DNA of 64,000 nucleotides from contig OU862928.1 of assembly GCA_917880885.1 (NCBI GenBank), positions 39,172,962-39,236,961 on the forward strand. Direction: 5' to 3'. The position numbers and the translations under genes are program-made. Of the stretch, positions 42,870 to 52,649 are shown in pieces. A model generated the notes under the pieces. That model searched no databases, was not told the DNA's origin, and worked only from the letters and a program-made list of their open reading frames with translations. Each line of letters begins with the position of its first letter. Position 1 is the first letter of the stretch. The stretch comes from Limnephilus marmoratus (Eukaryota; Arthropoda; Insecta; Trichoptera; Limnephilidae).

Positions 42870-43150
42870 ATAATACACCTAACAAATTCTTCTTTCTTTT
42901 AATGTATCAAGTCCCAGTAGATTTAAAAGGGAGAAGTAATTCATGTTTTCAACGGACATACCCAATTTAAAATTAATGTGACGTAAGAATTTATGTTGGG
43001 CACGCTCAAGGGAATTTTTATGTGTACTGTAATACGGATTCCAAATGGTGGAGTTAAATTCTAGTTGGCTTCTAACAAGAGAAGTGTATGGTAGTTTCCG
43101 TAAGTTAGAAATCCGTAAGATAAATCCCAGCATTTGCATTGCCTTAGGTT
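42870..43150 (-). mobile_element. LINE reverse-transcriptase C-terminal fragment
   Basis: An 86-codon frame with LPYTSLVRSQLEFNSTIWNP and FLRHINFKLGM, similar in layout to the C-terminal part of the 9,654-12,071 protein (SLVRSLMEYNSVVWSP, FLRFINFKLNI). It is a diverged relative, truncated at both ends. Confidence 0.65.
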
Positions 43151-43379
43151 ATATTATTAATATGTTTAGTAAAAGTTAATTTAGTGTCAAAGGTTTAATA
43201 GCAAATTAACTTTTTGGTGTCATTTTAATTAAATGAAAACAAATCAATTTGTATGCACCACTTATTTATTCTATATTATGTAACATATCTATTTCGCGAG
43301 TAGGTACTGCTTAAAGCAAGTACTGTTTATTGTCTATTAATTTTTTTATTTTTTATTTAACTTTGTTGGTTGGCGAAAC

Positions 43380-44130
43380 TGCAACGACACCGGAAACGGG
43401 CGTTCGGGAAAGATGGCCGCAGACATAACGTAGTTTTTGTGTACGGGAGGAGATTTTCGGGGCGATGGGGATTATGGTGTGTTTCTAAGGCGATGTAGCC
43501 TAGAATGTTAGTTTTTACACGTCACGTGAGTGTGTGACAACTCTAATGGCACTGTAGCCGATTTATTTTGTCGAATCCCCCGCCGGATGCCGCGAGATTA
43601 TGTTGTCCGCGTGCTGATGTTTTTTACACCAAATTCATCGGGTGATCAACTGCCCGCAAGGATTCTTTGCTGGTGAATCCTTTGGCCGATGAGGTTCCCT
43701 CATGCCGCTTGATGGGTGAGGACCTTCCGTGCTCGTTTTGTTGGGTGAATTCCCTTTACTGATGAAGCGGCTCCTAGACTCTGTTGGACCCGCCAAATAT
43801 CCTTTGTTGTACCTTTGGGCCGGTGAGATTCCCCATGCCGCCTGATGGATGGAGGCTCAACCGAGCTTTTTGTGTTGGGAGGACTCCCTTTAACCAAACG
43901 CCCCATGACGTGCGGAACGGCGTTTTGGGGTTTGCTGTTGACGATCGCTGTTGAGGATTGCTCTACACGACGGGAAGAGAATCACGACGACGGGACGTAC
44001 GCGCTTCTAATAACCAGCCGTAATTTTGACATAACTCTCTCTCTCCAAATCTGATAGATGCCAAAGGTATTTGTGTTTCTTTTTTTTACCTTTCTTTGAT
44101 GTTATTTGCAAAGTGCAATAAAGCCTTTTT
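43380..44130 (+). other. GC-rich block with internal duplication and AATAAA
   Basis: Two related stretches (about 43,690-43,760 and 43,830-43,905) share ATGCCGC(T/C)TGATGG and GGGTGAATTCCC-like words. It ends with GTGCAATAAAGCC and a T-run, like a polyadenylated transcript end. No convincing frame. It may be the 3' end of a retroposed or unlisted element. Confidence 0.35.
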
Positions 44131-45087
44131 TTACATTTCACTAGAAAATACTTTCATTTATTTATATGCATGATCTCTGAACCCTATCTCCACCATCCTG
44201 AGATGGATGTTCTCTATGCTCTGGGAGGCTGTCGGATGACAAAGGTAGGTAACCTACATTAAAATGGTATTACAATTATCAACATGTTCCGAAACAGAAT
44301 TGTGGCCTCGGGGGTGAAACTCGATTGGATGGCACCCGGGGCACCACTTGTGAAAAAGGTCGGGAACCATTGCAATAGATTGTTAACATGTCTAAAAAAA
44401 ATTCAGTTTCTCTCCTTCCAAACCGCCAAACTATATGAAATACTCTCATTTTTAACTAATGCAATTTTTTAAAACCAATTTCATAATGCCAGAGCTCACC
44501 AGTAAATATAGAAACCTTAACGGGCGTGCACACAACAACCCACCAAAGTATAAGATATAATTTATGCAGCGAGAGCTCACCAATATATACAGAAACATTC
44601 GCAGGTATGCGTACTACAAATCACCAAAAGAGACAAACAAAGAAACATTCATATTATTTATGCATTAAACCGCTTACTCGTTAATACGGAATATTTTTTA
44701 TTCAAACAGTTAGATTTAGATTTATTATTACGAAAAGTCAGTATTTATGACGGGGGAGACCAAAAAACACGCAAAAAATATGCATTTAATATTTTAATTT
44801 TGTTAAAATTAATTCACTCTCGCGGTAACGCCATTGTTTATCCATTGTTTTTATTTTAACATTCATGGACAATGCTGCCAATCATAGAAAAAATATTTTT
44901 GCGTAAAACAAAGTGAATGCATTATTGACAAGTTTATACCTTTATTTATAACAGTAGAACATGGAAAGAAATGTGTAAGAATAATTACACAAACCCTCTA
45001 GACAAACCTGCTTTGCCAAACAAACCATTCAAAACCTGGGATGTTTTTTAAAATTATGATGAAATGTGAGTTTAGTTTAGAGAATTT

Positions 45088-45661
45088 GGCTAAAATGCAG
45101 ATCCTGCCAATGTCTGGGAATTTAATAAAAAGGCACTTTTTAGATGAGAAAAGTGTGGAGAAGATGAATAAAAAATAAATTAAGGCGCGCTCGGCAAAAT
45201 TGAGGGCAAAATTGACAGCCGTTCAAAGTATTTAAAATTTCTCTTCGCGAACTGATATTATGACAGTCCGTTCGCCATTTTTTCACTGCTTATGTTGATA
45301 AGGTGCGTAATTATGAAAAACAGAATTAATAGTTAAAACCATGTTACTCAAACCTAGCGTAGCCGCTAAACCACTTGAAAACTGGGATGTTTTTCTTGCC
45401 TTGACGCGAGTTGGCGTTATAAAGGGGCACTTTTGTATCACAAACCATGTTTAGCGTATTAGGTTAGTAACAAAATGGCGGGCGGACTGACAGAATCGGT
45501 TTGCGAAAAGACATTTTATTTATACTTTGAACGGTTGTATCTCCCTCAATTTTGCCGAGAGCGCCTTAATTTTTGTTTTATTCAGCTTTTCCACACTTTT
45601 CTCATCTAGAAAGTGCCTTTTTATTTAATTTCCAGACATTGGCAGGATCTGCATTCCTCCC
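45088..45661. mobile_element. GG-end MITE, family H copy 1, nested (8-bp duplication GAGAATTT)
   Basis: Ends GGCTAAAATGCAGATCC and, from the right, GGGAGGAATGCAGATCC. GAGAATTT at 45,080-45,087 and 45,662-45,669. The centre carries the CTAGCGTAGCCGC module of family E. Confidence 0.8.
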
Positions 45662-45698
45662 GAGAATTTATTTTATAAGATTGGTACTTCCGACAAAT

Positions 45699-45956
45699 CG
45701 TCACCTGAGTTCTTATTTGTCCAACAGACCATTTTAAATTTTGTTCAATCTCCATTTTAAAATTAAAAATTAAGTATAAAAAATGATAGTTAATCATTTA
45801 ACTAAGAACTATTTAAACTAATGAGACCTTTACCTTTACAGAAATAACTTTATCGTATACACTTACCATAATGTTTCATTGAAATAATGAGAGAAAACCT
45901 TCTCCTCGTATAAAATTTTCTAATGGTCTGTTGGACAAATACGAACTAAAGCGACG
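45699..45956. mobile_element. Small MITE nested in family G copy 2
   Basis: 258 bp; inverted ends around TATTTGTCCAACAGACCATT. Insertion split the sequence that is continuous as CGACAAATGTCATATTTG in 28,887-29,486; AAAT lies on both sides. Confidence 0.6.
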
Positions 45957-46185
45957 AAATGTCATATTTGATTGTCTATTAGTTAAAAAGGAACATTCCG
46001 TATTATCCGTGCATTAAACTTCGACAACACGAACGTTCCGTATTATTGAGGTGGACTGACTGCATATTTACCACATTCATATGTTATCCGGAATAAAGAA
46101 TTTATTTTTATTAAAATAATCGAAATACACATTGTTATTATAACCACCCTGTGTAGAGCTGTAAGAACGATCAGTTGAAACAATC

Positions 46186-46779
46186 GGGAGGAATGCAGAT
46201 CCCGACAATGTCTGGAAATTAAATAAAAAGGCACTTTCTAGATGAGGAAAGTGTGGAAAAGCTGAATAAAACAAAAATTAAGGCGCGCTCGGCAAAATTG
46301 AGGGAGATACAACCGTTCAAAGTATTTAAAATTTCACTTCACAAACTGATATTTACAGTCCGCCCGCGTCCGCCCGCCATTTTTTTTATAACCGAATACG
46401 CTAAACATGGTTTGTGATACAAAAAAAGTGCCCCTTTATAACGCCTGCTCGCGTCAAGGCAAGAAAAACATCCCAGTTTTCAAGTGGTTTAGCGGCTACG
46501 CTAGGTTTGTGTAACATGGTTTGTGATTCTGGCGTACTATTAATTCTGTATTAGGTCTGGGATCCAACATACCTAAGCAGTGAAAACATGGCGAACGAAC
46601 AACGAACTGTCAATATCAGTTCGCAAAGTGAATTTTTAAATACTTTGAACGGTTGTATCTCCCTCAATTTTGCCGAGCGCGCCTTAATTTATTTTTTATT
46701 CATCTTCTCCACACTTTTCTCATCTAAAAAGTGCCTTTTTATTAGATTCCCAGATATTGGCGGGATCTGCATTTCACCC
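46186..46779. mobile_element. GG-end MITE, family H copy 2 (8-bp duplication AAACAATC)
   Basis: 594 bp. Ends GGGAGGAATGCAGATCCC and GGGTGAAATGCAGATCCC, the latter from the right. AAACAATC at 46,178-46,185 and 46,780-46,787. The arms contain the CGCCCGCCATTTT module shared with family F. Confidence 0.8.
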
Positions 46780-46943
46780 AAACAATCTGCAGGGAAAATA
46801 ATGAAATATTAATTACCTGCTATATTTTCCTTGGCATTTTTAACCTTTTCTACAGTGTACAAAAACGAACTAGAGTGACGATATATTGAGAACCATTAGT
46901 AAAATGTAAGCTTTTTCACGGTGAGGTGAGGGTATCTAATTTC

Positions 46944-47151
46944 GGGAGGAATGCAGATCTTGCCAATGTCTGGGAATTTAATAAAAAGGCACTTTTTAGA
47001 TGAGAAAAGTGTGGAGAAGATGAATAAAAAATAAATTAAGGTGCACTCGGCAAAATTGAGGGAGATACAGCCGTTCAAAATATTTAAAATTTCACTTCGC
47101 GAACTGATATTATGATAGCCCGCCCGCCCGCCATTTTATCAATTGTCACTA
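46944..47151. mobile_element. Family H MITE arm, truncated by a LINE
   Basis: Starts GGGAGGAATGCAGATCTTG and reads through the same arm as 46,186-46,779 to about 47,151, where RNase H LINE sequence begins. The other arm is not found beyond the LINE. Confidence 0.65.
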
Positions 47152-47528
47152 TTATGTTGGTATCAGGACATAAGGGTATTGAGGGCAACGAGCGGGCTGA
47201 CGAACTAGCAAGGAAAGGGGCGAAAGCACCACTTGCGGGATCTGAGCCGGCCGTAGGAGTAGCAGCTTGCCACACCAAATTACATATCGAGAGGTGGGTC
47301 AAATCCCAGCACTGGAAGGAATGGGAGAGGGCACCCGGAATGAGACAATCCAAAGTACTCATAAACGGACCCGACCCTAGACGGACCAGGAAACTACTTG
47401 ATATGGACAGAAACTCGCTGAGGGAACTGGTAGGCCTACTAACGGGACACTGCCATCTCAGGAAACACATGCAGCTATTGGGAGTGGAAAGCACCAGTAG
47501 ATGTAGAAAATGTGAAGAGGATGAATAG
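47112..47528 (+). pseudogene. RNase H / C-terminal LINE ORF fragment
   Basis: 138 codons; the first dozen come from the MITE into which the LINE inserted. The stop at 47,526 falls between the two halves of the Cys-rich motif, so the frame is broken just before IHLWCQCP. Confidence 0.7.
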
Positions 47529-47777
47529 ACTCCAATTCACTTATGGTGCCAATGTCCTGCCCTGGTGGGAATTAGGCTCAGATACCTGGGGAGACATGTT
47601 GTAGAACCAGAAGACCTAGCCACATATCCGATAACAACTCTGGTGAACTTTATTAAAGGGACTGGGTTATTGTTAAAGGATTGAGGTAAAATGGGAGAAA
47701 GTACAATGGGCCCATGGCCTAAGTACTCACGGGAACCAATGGTAAACCGTCTCCGCTTTAAAAAAAAAAAAAAAAAT
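47152..47777 (+). mobile_element. RNase H-bearing LINE, 5'-truncated
   Basis: Starts within the RNase H domain (SGHKGIEGNERADELARKGA, holding the last conserved Asp), continues through a zinc-knuckle-like CRKCEEDE...HLWCQC end, and finishes in a run of about 16 A at 47,761-47,776. RNase H marks the I/R1/Loa side of LINEs, unlike the other copies here. The insertion interrupts a MITE that begins at 46,944. Confidence 0.75.
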
Positions 47778-47779
47778 CG

Positions 47780-49050
47780 CCGGCCGGATTTAGTTTTGAT
47801 CATAGGAATTTCTGTGAACTGATTCTGTTCCCAGGAATATACAAAATTTCTAATATTGAACTGAGATCAACAATAATAGTCAAATTGATCAGAGGAATTA
47901 GTGGTAATATTGTATACCTAATCATCAAGCAGGTACTCTGCGATGGTCTCTGTGATTTTATTAAAATTTCGAGAAGGAATAACTAATCAAAACAATTTTA
48001 ATTTGTCCGTGACACTGACAGTCCCAGGTCATAGATATTCTTTCATAAAACATCTGGGTCTAGTGATGGACATAAATTAAAAATAACGTTTCCAAAAAAG
48101 CTTAGCGAATAAGATAAAATGTTTCTACAATACTGCTCTTGTTCGAATCACTTGTGCTCTATGGTTCAAAAATTTCTATGACTTCTATCAGCTTCTATGG
48201 GGTTAGTATATTTATATTATTTATGGCTTCTATTTTCTAAGCTTGTTCGTTGATTTGGGTAATGTCATCCAAGATTATTATTTTAGAATGTCATTAATTT
48301 TTAATTATATTATATTGGATAGTGTTAATTTTTTCGTGGTAAGCCATTGAAATGTTTGCGAATACAAACAGACGTCCTATTGAACATTATTTAGTAATGT
48401 CGGCTGCATCATTGCCACGCTGAAAGTTGAGGTTATGTTTGACCGAGCTGTCACTTTTGTAAATATTATGTAGCAGTACGTTTTTAAATGTCATATTTTA
48501 AACGTGAAATTGATTCATCGTCAGAATTAAAAAGAAATTAATCAGCTGTTTCAGATTTACATTTAAAAGGCGGTGCCGAGTTACGGACAATCTGACAATA
48601 TTTGAACAGTTTGTTTTTCCGCCAATAAAATCTATGATTGTGGCTTATCTTATGATGGAAGACGTAGCTTTCAACAATTTTAGGGTAAAAAAGAGGATAG
48701 ACCAATTTTTCACAAATAAAAATGTAAAAAATACAAGGAATTTGTCGTTGCAAAACGATGAAAACTATTTTTCACCCATTCGAAGAGTAAGAGAATAAAA
48801 AAATACCTATGGTTGAAAGCAAAAATATCGGTCTCTGATTTAATGGAGTCAGATAAGCAATCTTCATGTTTTTAGGCTTTGGCTATTTTACTATCTCAAT
48901 TAACCGTAGCGGGTGACAACCGCCATCCAGGCAACATTGTGTAGTATTTGTTTGTAACTGAAGGTTTCAAAAGCGAATGAACCAGATCGATTAGTAGCCG
49001 AGTGGAAAATGTATCAGGTTAACACTAATAGCTAAGTCCATCTTTATTAC
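47780..49050. other. No feature identified
   Basis: AT-rich, no long frame, no repeat matched elsewhere in the window. Confidence 0.4.
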
Positions 49051-49056
49051 TAAAAA

Positions 49057-49517
49057 GCGTCGATGACGCAGAGCAAGTTTACAAGCTACTATCTGGGAAA
49101 TTCACTATCTGTTAGTAAACTCGCTCAGTGTCATCATGTTTCTTGCTAACTAGCAGATTGTTGACGATCTACGAAAAAAGTTGAAAGGTCGTTAACTTTA
49201 CTCGCTACACGCTTGCTCGTGATTGGTTTATTTATGTTTTCAAGATGGCCGCCAATAAACATCTGATTTCGACTGTCAAACATCACAGAATTAGTTCACG
49301 CAGGCGTCGTTATTCTTGTTACTGGCGCTAGCAGCGACCTCAGTTTCCTACACGCTACTGAGAGAGTCGACAGTTTTGTGTGTCATCATGACAATCTCAC
49401 TCGCCGATTTATCCGCTTTTAAACTGTGTAGATAGTAGCTTGTAAACTCGCCCTGTGTCATCGAGGCCTTAGTAAATAGTAGCTTGTAAACTCGCTCTGT
49501 GTCATTGAGCCTTTTTA
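49057..49517. mobile_element. MITE with TCGATGACAC ends, copy 2
   Basis: Matches 33,014-33,432 over most of its length. The right end is present twice in tandem (about 49,437-49,470 and 49,480-49,517). Confidence 0.65.
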
Positions 49518-49550
49518 GCAACATTATATAGTTTCAGAGTAGCTGAATGA

Positions 49551-49706
49551 GCTTAGCCCGTCGTCCCACTGGTTTGGAATCGATACCGAAAAGTTCCACG
49601 ATGGTTGCGCTGCGAACGTAGTGAACTTTACTTTTCTGATCTGACAGGGTCTCCGGTTTTTGTCGATTCGGTACGGTTTACGGCTACCGAGCCAGCGGGC
49701 TTAGTA
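49551..49706. mobile_element. Short inverted-end element (candidate)
   Basis: GCTTAGCCCGTCGTCCCACTGG and a right end CGAGCCAGCGGGCTTAG are inverted; centre GC-rich. Confidence 0.4.
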
Positions 49707-50313
49707 CAAATACATCAACATACGGCAACGTTACCCCGCTAAAATAATTTCATGTTATTCGTAACAAGGGCATGCTTTTTTTTTCTTTTTAAAACGGAAT
49801 AAATATGTGACCGGTTATTATAGAGTTGGCATAGCGTTTGGATCCCACCCGGGCGAGCTTCGGTTGGCTAAGTCCCCCATCACAATACAATGCAAGCAAC
49901 ATTTTGCGCTTACTGTGGTGGTAGCAGAAGATTTTTTTTAAATATTGTCAGGTTATTTGTAACCCAGGAATGTTTGTCTTTCTTTTATTAAAAAAAATAT
50001 TCATTATTTTTTTTTGGTCTTTTGGCTTAGCAGATGGCAGCTACGCGCTACGTGTGTATAAATATCTGGCTACAATGAAGTAATAACCACGATGAATCGT
50101 AAGCTCTTGGCTGCTAAAGATGCCGATAGTCAGGTTGCGGTGACACCAGTTCTACTCTGTATATATACATTATTTTTCTTTTTTCTTTTATGTACAGTGC
50201 CCGGTGCTGCCCGTAGGATTGTGTGTGGTCTCTCGCTGTCATGAGCTGATTACTCATGACGGCTGCTGTCATTTTGTATTACTTTATTTTTTGTTGATGT
50301 TACTAACAACTTG

Positions 50314-50744
50314 GGTAAATTTTGGGGATCGCTGGCAACGGTTAATACGCACTTTTTTTTGAAAAAATCTTTTGATTCACCTTAATTACATTAAAATACA
50401 ACTATTTGCATTGGGGGAAGTGGAAAATATTTTTGTGTAACATGGTTTGTGATACAAAAGAAAGTGCCCCTTTATAACGCCTACTCGCGTCAAGGCAAGA
50501 AAAACATTCCAGTTTTCAAGTAGTTTAGCGGCTACGCTAGGTTTGTGTAACATCGTTTGTGATTCTGGCGTACAATCTCACAAGACGAAAGCTAATTTTA
50601 ATTTTACGTAATGAAATTTAGAATGAAATATTTTCCACTTCCCCCAATGCAAATAGTTGCCTTTTAATGTAATTAAGGTGAATCAAAAGGTTTTTTTTTT
50701 TAAAAGTGCATATTAACCGTTGCCAGCGATCCCCAAAAATTAAT
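50314..50744. mobile_element. GG-end MITE, family E copy 2 (8-bp duplication ACAACTTG)
   Basis: 431 bp, opposite orientation to copy 1: GG end on the left, AT end on the right. ACAACTTG at 50,306-50,313 and 50,745-50,752. Confidence 0.8.
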
Positions 50745-50922
50745 ACAACTTGTTTGACTGTCCATGAGGCTCACTGCTTTTGCATTGACACCTCCATGGG
50801 CTTTAGAATTGTAGAGATTGACCATTACAGTACAGTCCTGTAGGCGCGTCCGCATACCGCTACCTAACACAGTATGAGGGGACATTGAAGGTCTAGATTC
50901 GTTACATTAAATGTAGAGCCGT

Positions 50923-51228
50923 TTATTCAAAAAAATTAGAATCTTGCGAGAACTCCGAAGGGGCGACCATAAGTTGCCTATACCGGGGTGGGACAGTGGT
51001 GGGTACTTCAATGCTAAAGAGAATGTAAGTTTGTAACCAGTTAGAAAAACTCTCTATCTCATGAGCACTTCCTCTCACATCAATTTTGAACACCCTATCA
51101 CCATATTTTAAATATTGATGACCTTGACGCATTTTCGCCTCTCCAGTGTTGTGACATTCGTTGACATACAAACTATAAACCACCCACCTTAAATGCGTTC
51201 TGATTCCTTTGATTTTCCAGTGATCCAA
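50923..51228 (-). CDS. Unrecognised 101-codon ORF
   Basis: ATG at 51,228, stop at 50,923. I do not recognise the family. The residue mix looks protein-like rather than low-complexity, with YLKYGDRVFKIDVRG and FSNWLQTYILFSIEVP stretches. Another frame just upstream (about 51,310-51,190) is strongly basic (RKRKKAVKKSKQRK) and runs toward this one, so a frameshift may separate two parts of one older protein. Further open sequence in another frame lies at 50,885-50,753, up to the target duplication of a MITE. No splice or promoter signals were identified. It could be a decayed gene or part of an unlisted mobile element. Confidence 0.35.
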   Translation of the reverse strand: MDHWKIKGIRTHLRWVVYSLYVNECHNTGEAKMRQGHQYLKYGDRVFKIDVRGSAHEIESFSNWLQTYILFSIEVPTTVPPRYRQLMVAPSEFSQDSNFFE

Positions 51229-51624
51229 TGTTCTTGCTGTTTAAATTTTAACTTCATTTTTCTTTGTTTAGACTTCTTGACAGCTTTTTTTCGCTTTCGC
51301 GAAGCGTTGGAATGTTTTTTTCCTGATAAGAAATTTTTGTGAAGGGATATTTACGATAAATAGTTATTCTCGTATTTCCTTACCGCTGCGGAATCCAAAA
51401 TAGTTGATGTGATCTCTTTATTTTTTCTTTATTTTTTTTAATTTTTCTTTATTCATTGCTTTGATGGTTACATAATTTGTGGATCTTTCGACCACCATGC
51501 TAGGAACACGCCCGTGTTATGGTTTATTTTATTACAAAGTTTAAATATACATTTCTCGCCAGTCAATCACATAACATACTGTGTTATTTCTTCCTCTGAT
51601 AACGGCGTTTCCGATGGCCAAGTG

Positions 51625-51982
51625 GGTAATTGTTCGGAACAAACGTCAACGGTTAATACGCACTTTTTGTGATAAAACTTTTAGATTCTTCTTAATTACC
51701 ATAAAAGACAACTATTTGCATTGGGGGAGGTTAAAAATGTTACATTTTTAATTTTATTTACGTAAATTGAAAATTTGCTTTCACACTGTCAAATCACTCT
51801 GTTTGCAGTTTTCACGCACTTTTTTTGATAAAACTTTTAAAATTAAGATAATATACACAAGCCCCCTACACAAACCCTGCTTTGCCAGACAAACCATTCA
51901 AAAACGTAGGCTGTTTTTTAAAGTAAAGATAACATACACAATCCTGTTACATAACCGTTGACGTTGGTTCCGAATATTTACC
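51625..51982. mobile_element. GG-end MITE, family D copy 2 (8-bp duplication GCCAAGTG)
   Basis: 358 bp. GCCAAGTG at 51,617-51,624 and 51,983-51,990. It gives the uninterrupted version of the TTCTTAATTACC site hit by the nested MITE in copy 1. It lies about 160 bp upstream of the zinc-finger gene's first coding exon. Confidence 0.8.
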
Positions 51983-52141
51983 GCCAAGTGTTTTGCTGAA
52001 TGGAATCGAAGACCCAGAAATCTAAGTGTCTCGTTTGCTAATTGAAGTTTTTCTAGTTTTTATTTTTTCTCGAGCTTAATATTGTAGAAATATCCTTTTC
52101 AATCTCTTATCTTGTTGCAGATGTAATTTTACCCTACCTTT

Positions 52142-52649
52142 ATGCGGTGTTTTTACGGGTATGACCTGGAATTGAAGATGAATTCTATTTTACCGAATAT
52201 TTCTATTGTCAAGAAAGAACAATATAGCAGTGCAAGTGATCATGCAGAAAATGACTGTAAAATTGACTACCCAGAAAGATATCATGTTTTACTACCGGTT
52301 GAAAATACGAATATTGTCAAAAAAGAATATGGAGCCATTGAGACTGTTGAAAATGCACAAATTTTGCCAAAAACTCATGAAATCAAAGCAGAACGAAGTG
52401 ATTTTACCGTTAAATTGGAACCTGTAGCATTTTATGAGAGTGTTGATGAACAAAACACTGATAACCCTTTGAACTCACTCAACGATATGCCGCATTACCA
52501 TTCAATTATAAAATCCCCCCAGCCATCTGGTTCTGCCATCAAATTGGAACCAGAGAATGCATTTAGTGAGAAATATAACGAATGGAACGAAGTATTGTTT
52601 ACGAATCCCGAAATTAAGGAATTTCCTGGAGTTCATAACTACGGATATG
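52142..52649 (+). CDS. Zinc-finger gene, first coding exon (SUMO-motif leader)
   Basis: Encodes about 169 residues with no finger and no recognisable ZAD or BTB domain. Repeated K-x-E motifs sit in acidic, Pro-containing context at regular intervals. The open frame continues 12 codons past the donor at 52650, but only the spliced form connects to the finger exon in frame. Confidence 0.75.

Larger units (their letters stand above)
44653..46072. mobile_element. GG-end MITE, family G copy 2 with two nested elements (8-bp duplication ACATTCAT)
   Basis: Same ends as copy 1; ACATTCAT at 44,645-44,652 and 46,073-46,080. It is 1,420 bp because it contains 45,088-45,661 and 45,699-45,956. Removing these and their duplications leaves about 576 bp, close to copy 1. 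Confidence 0.78.

Noticed and set aside
47084..47494. 136-codon minus-strand ORF
   Set aside because: Antisense shadow of the RNase H LINE fragment.
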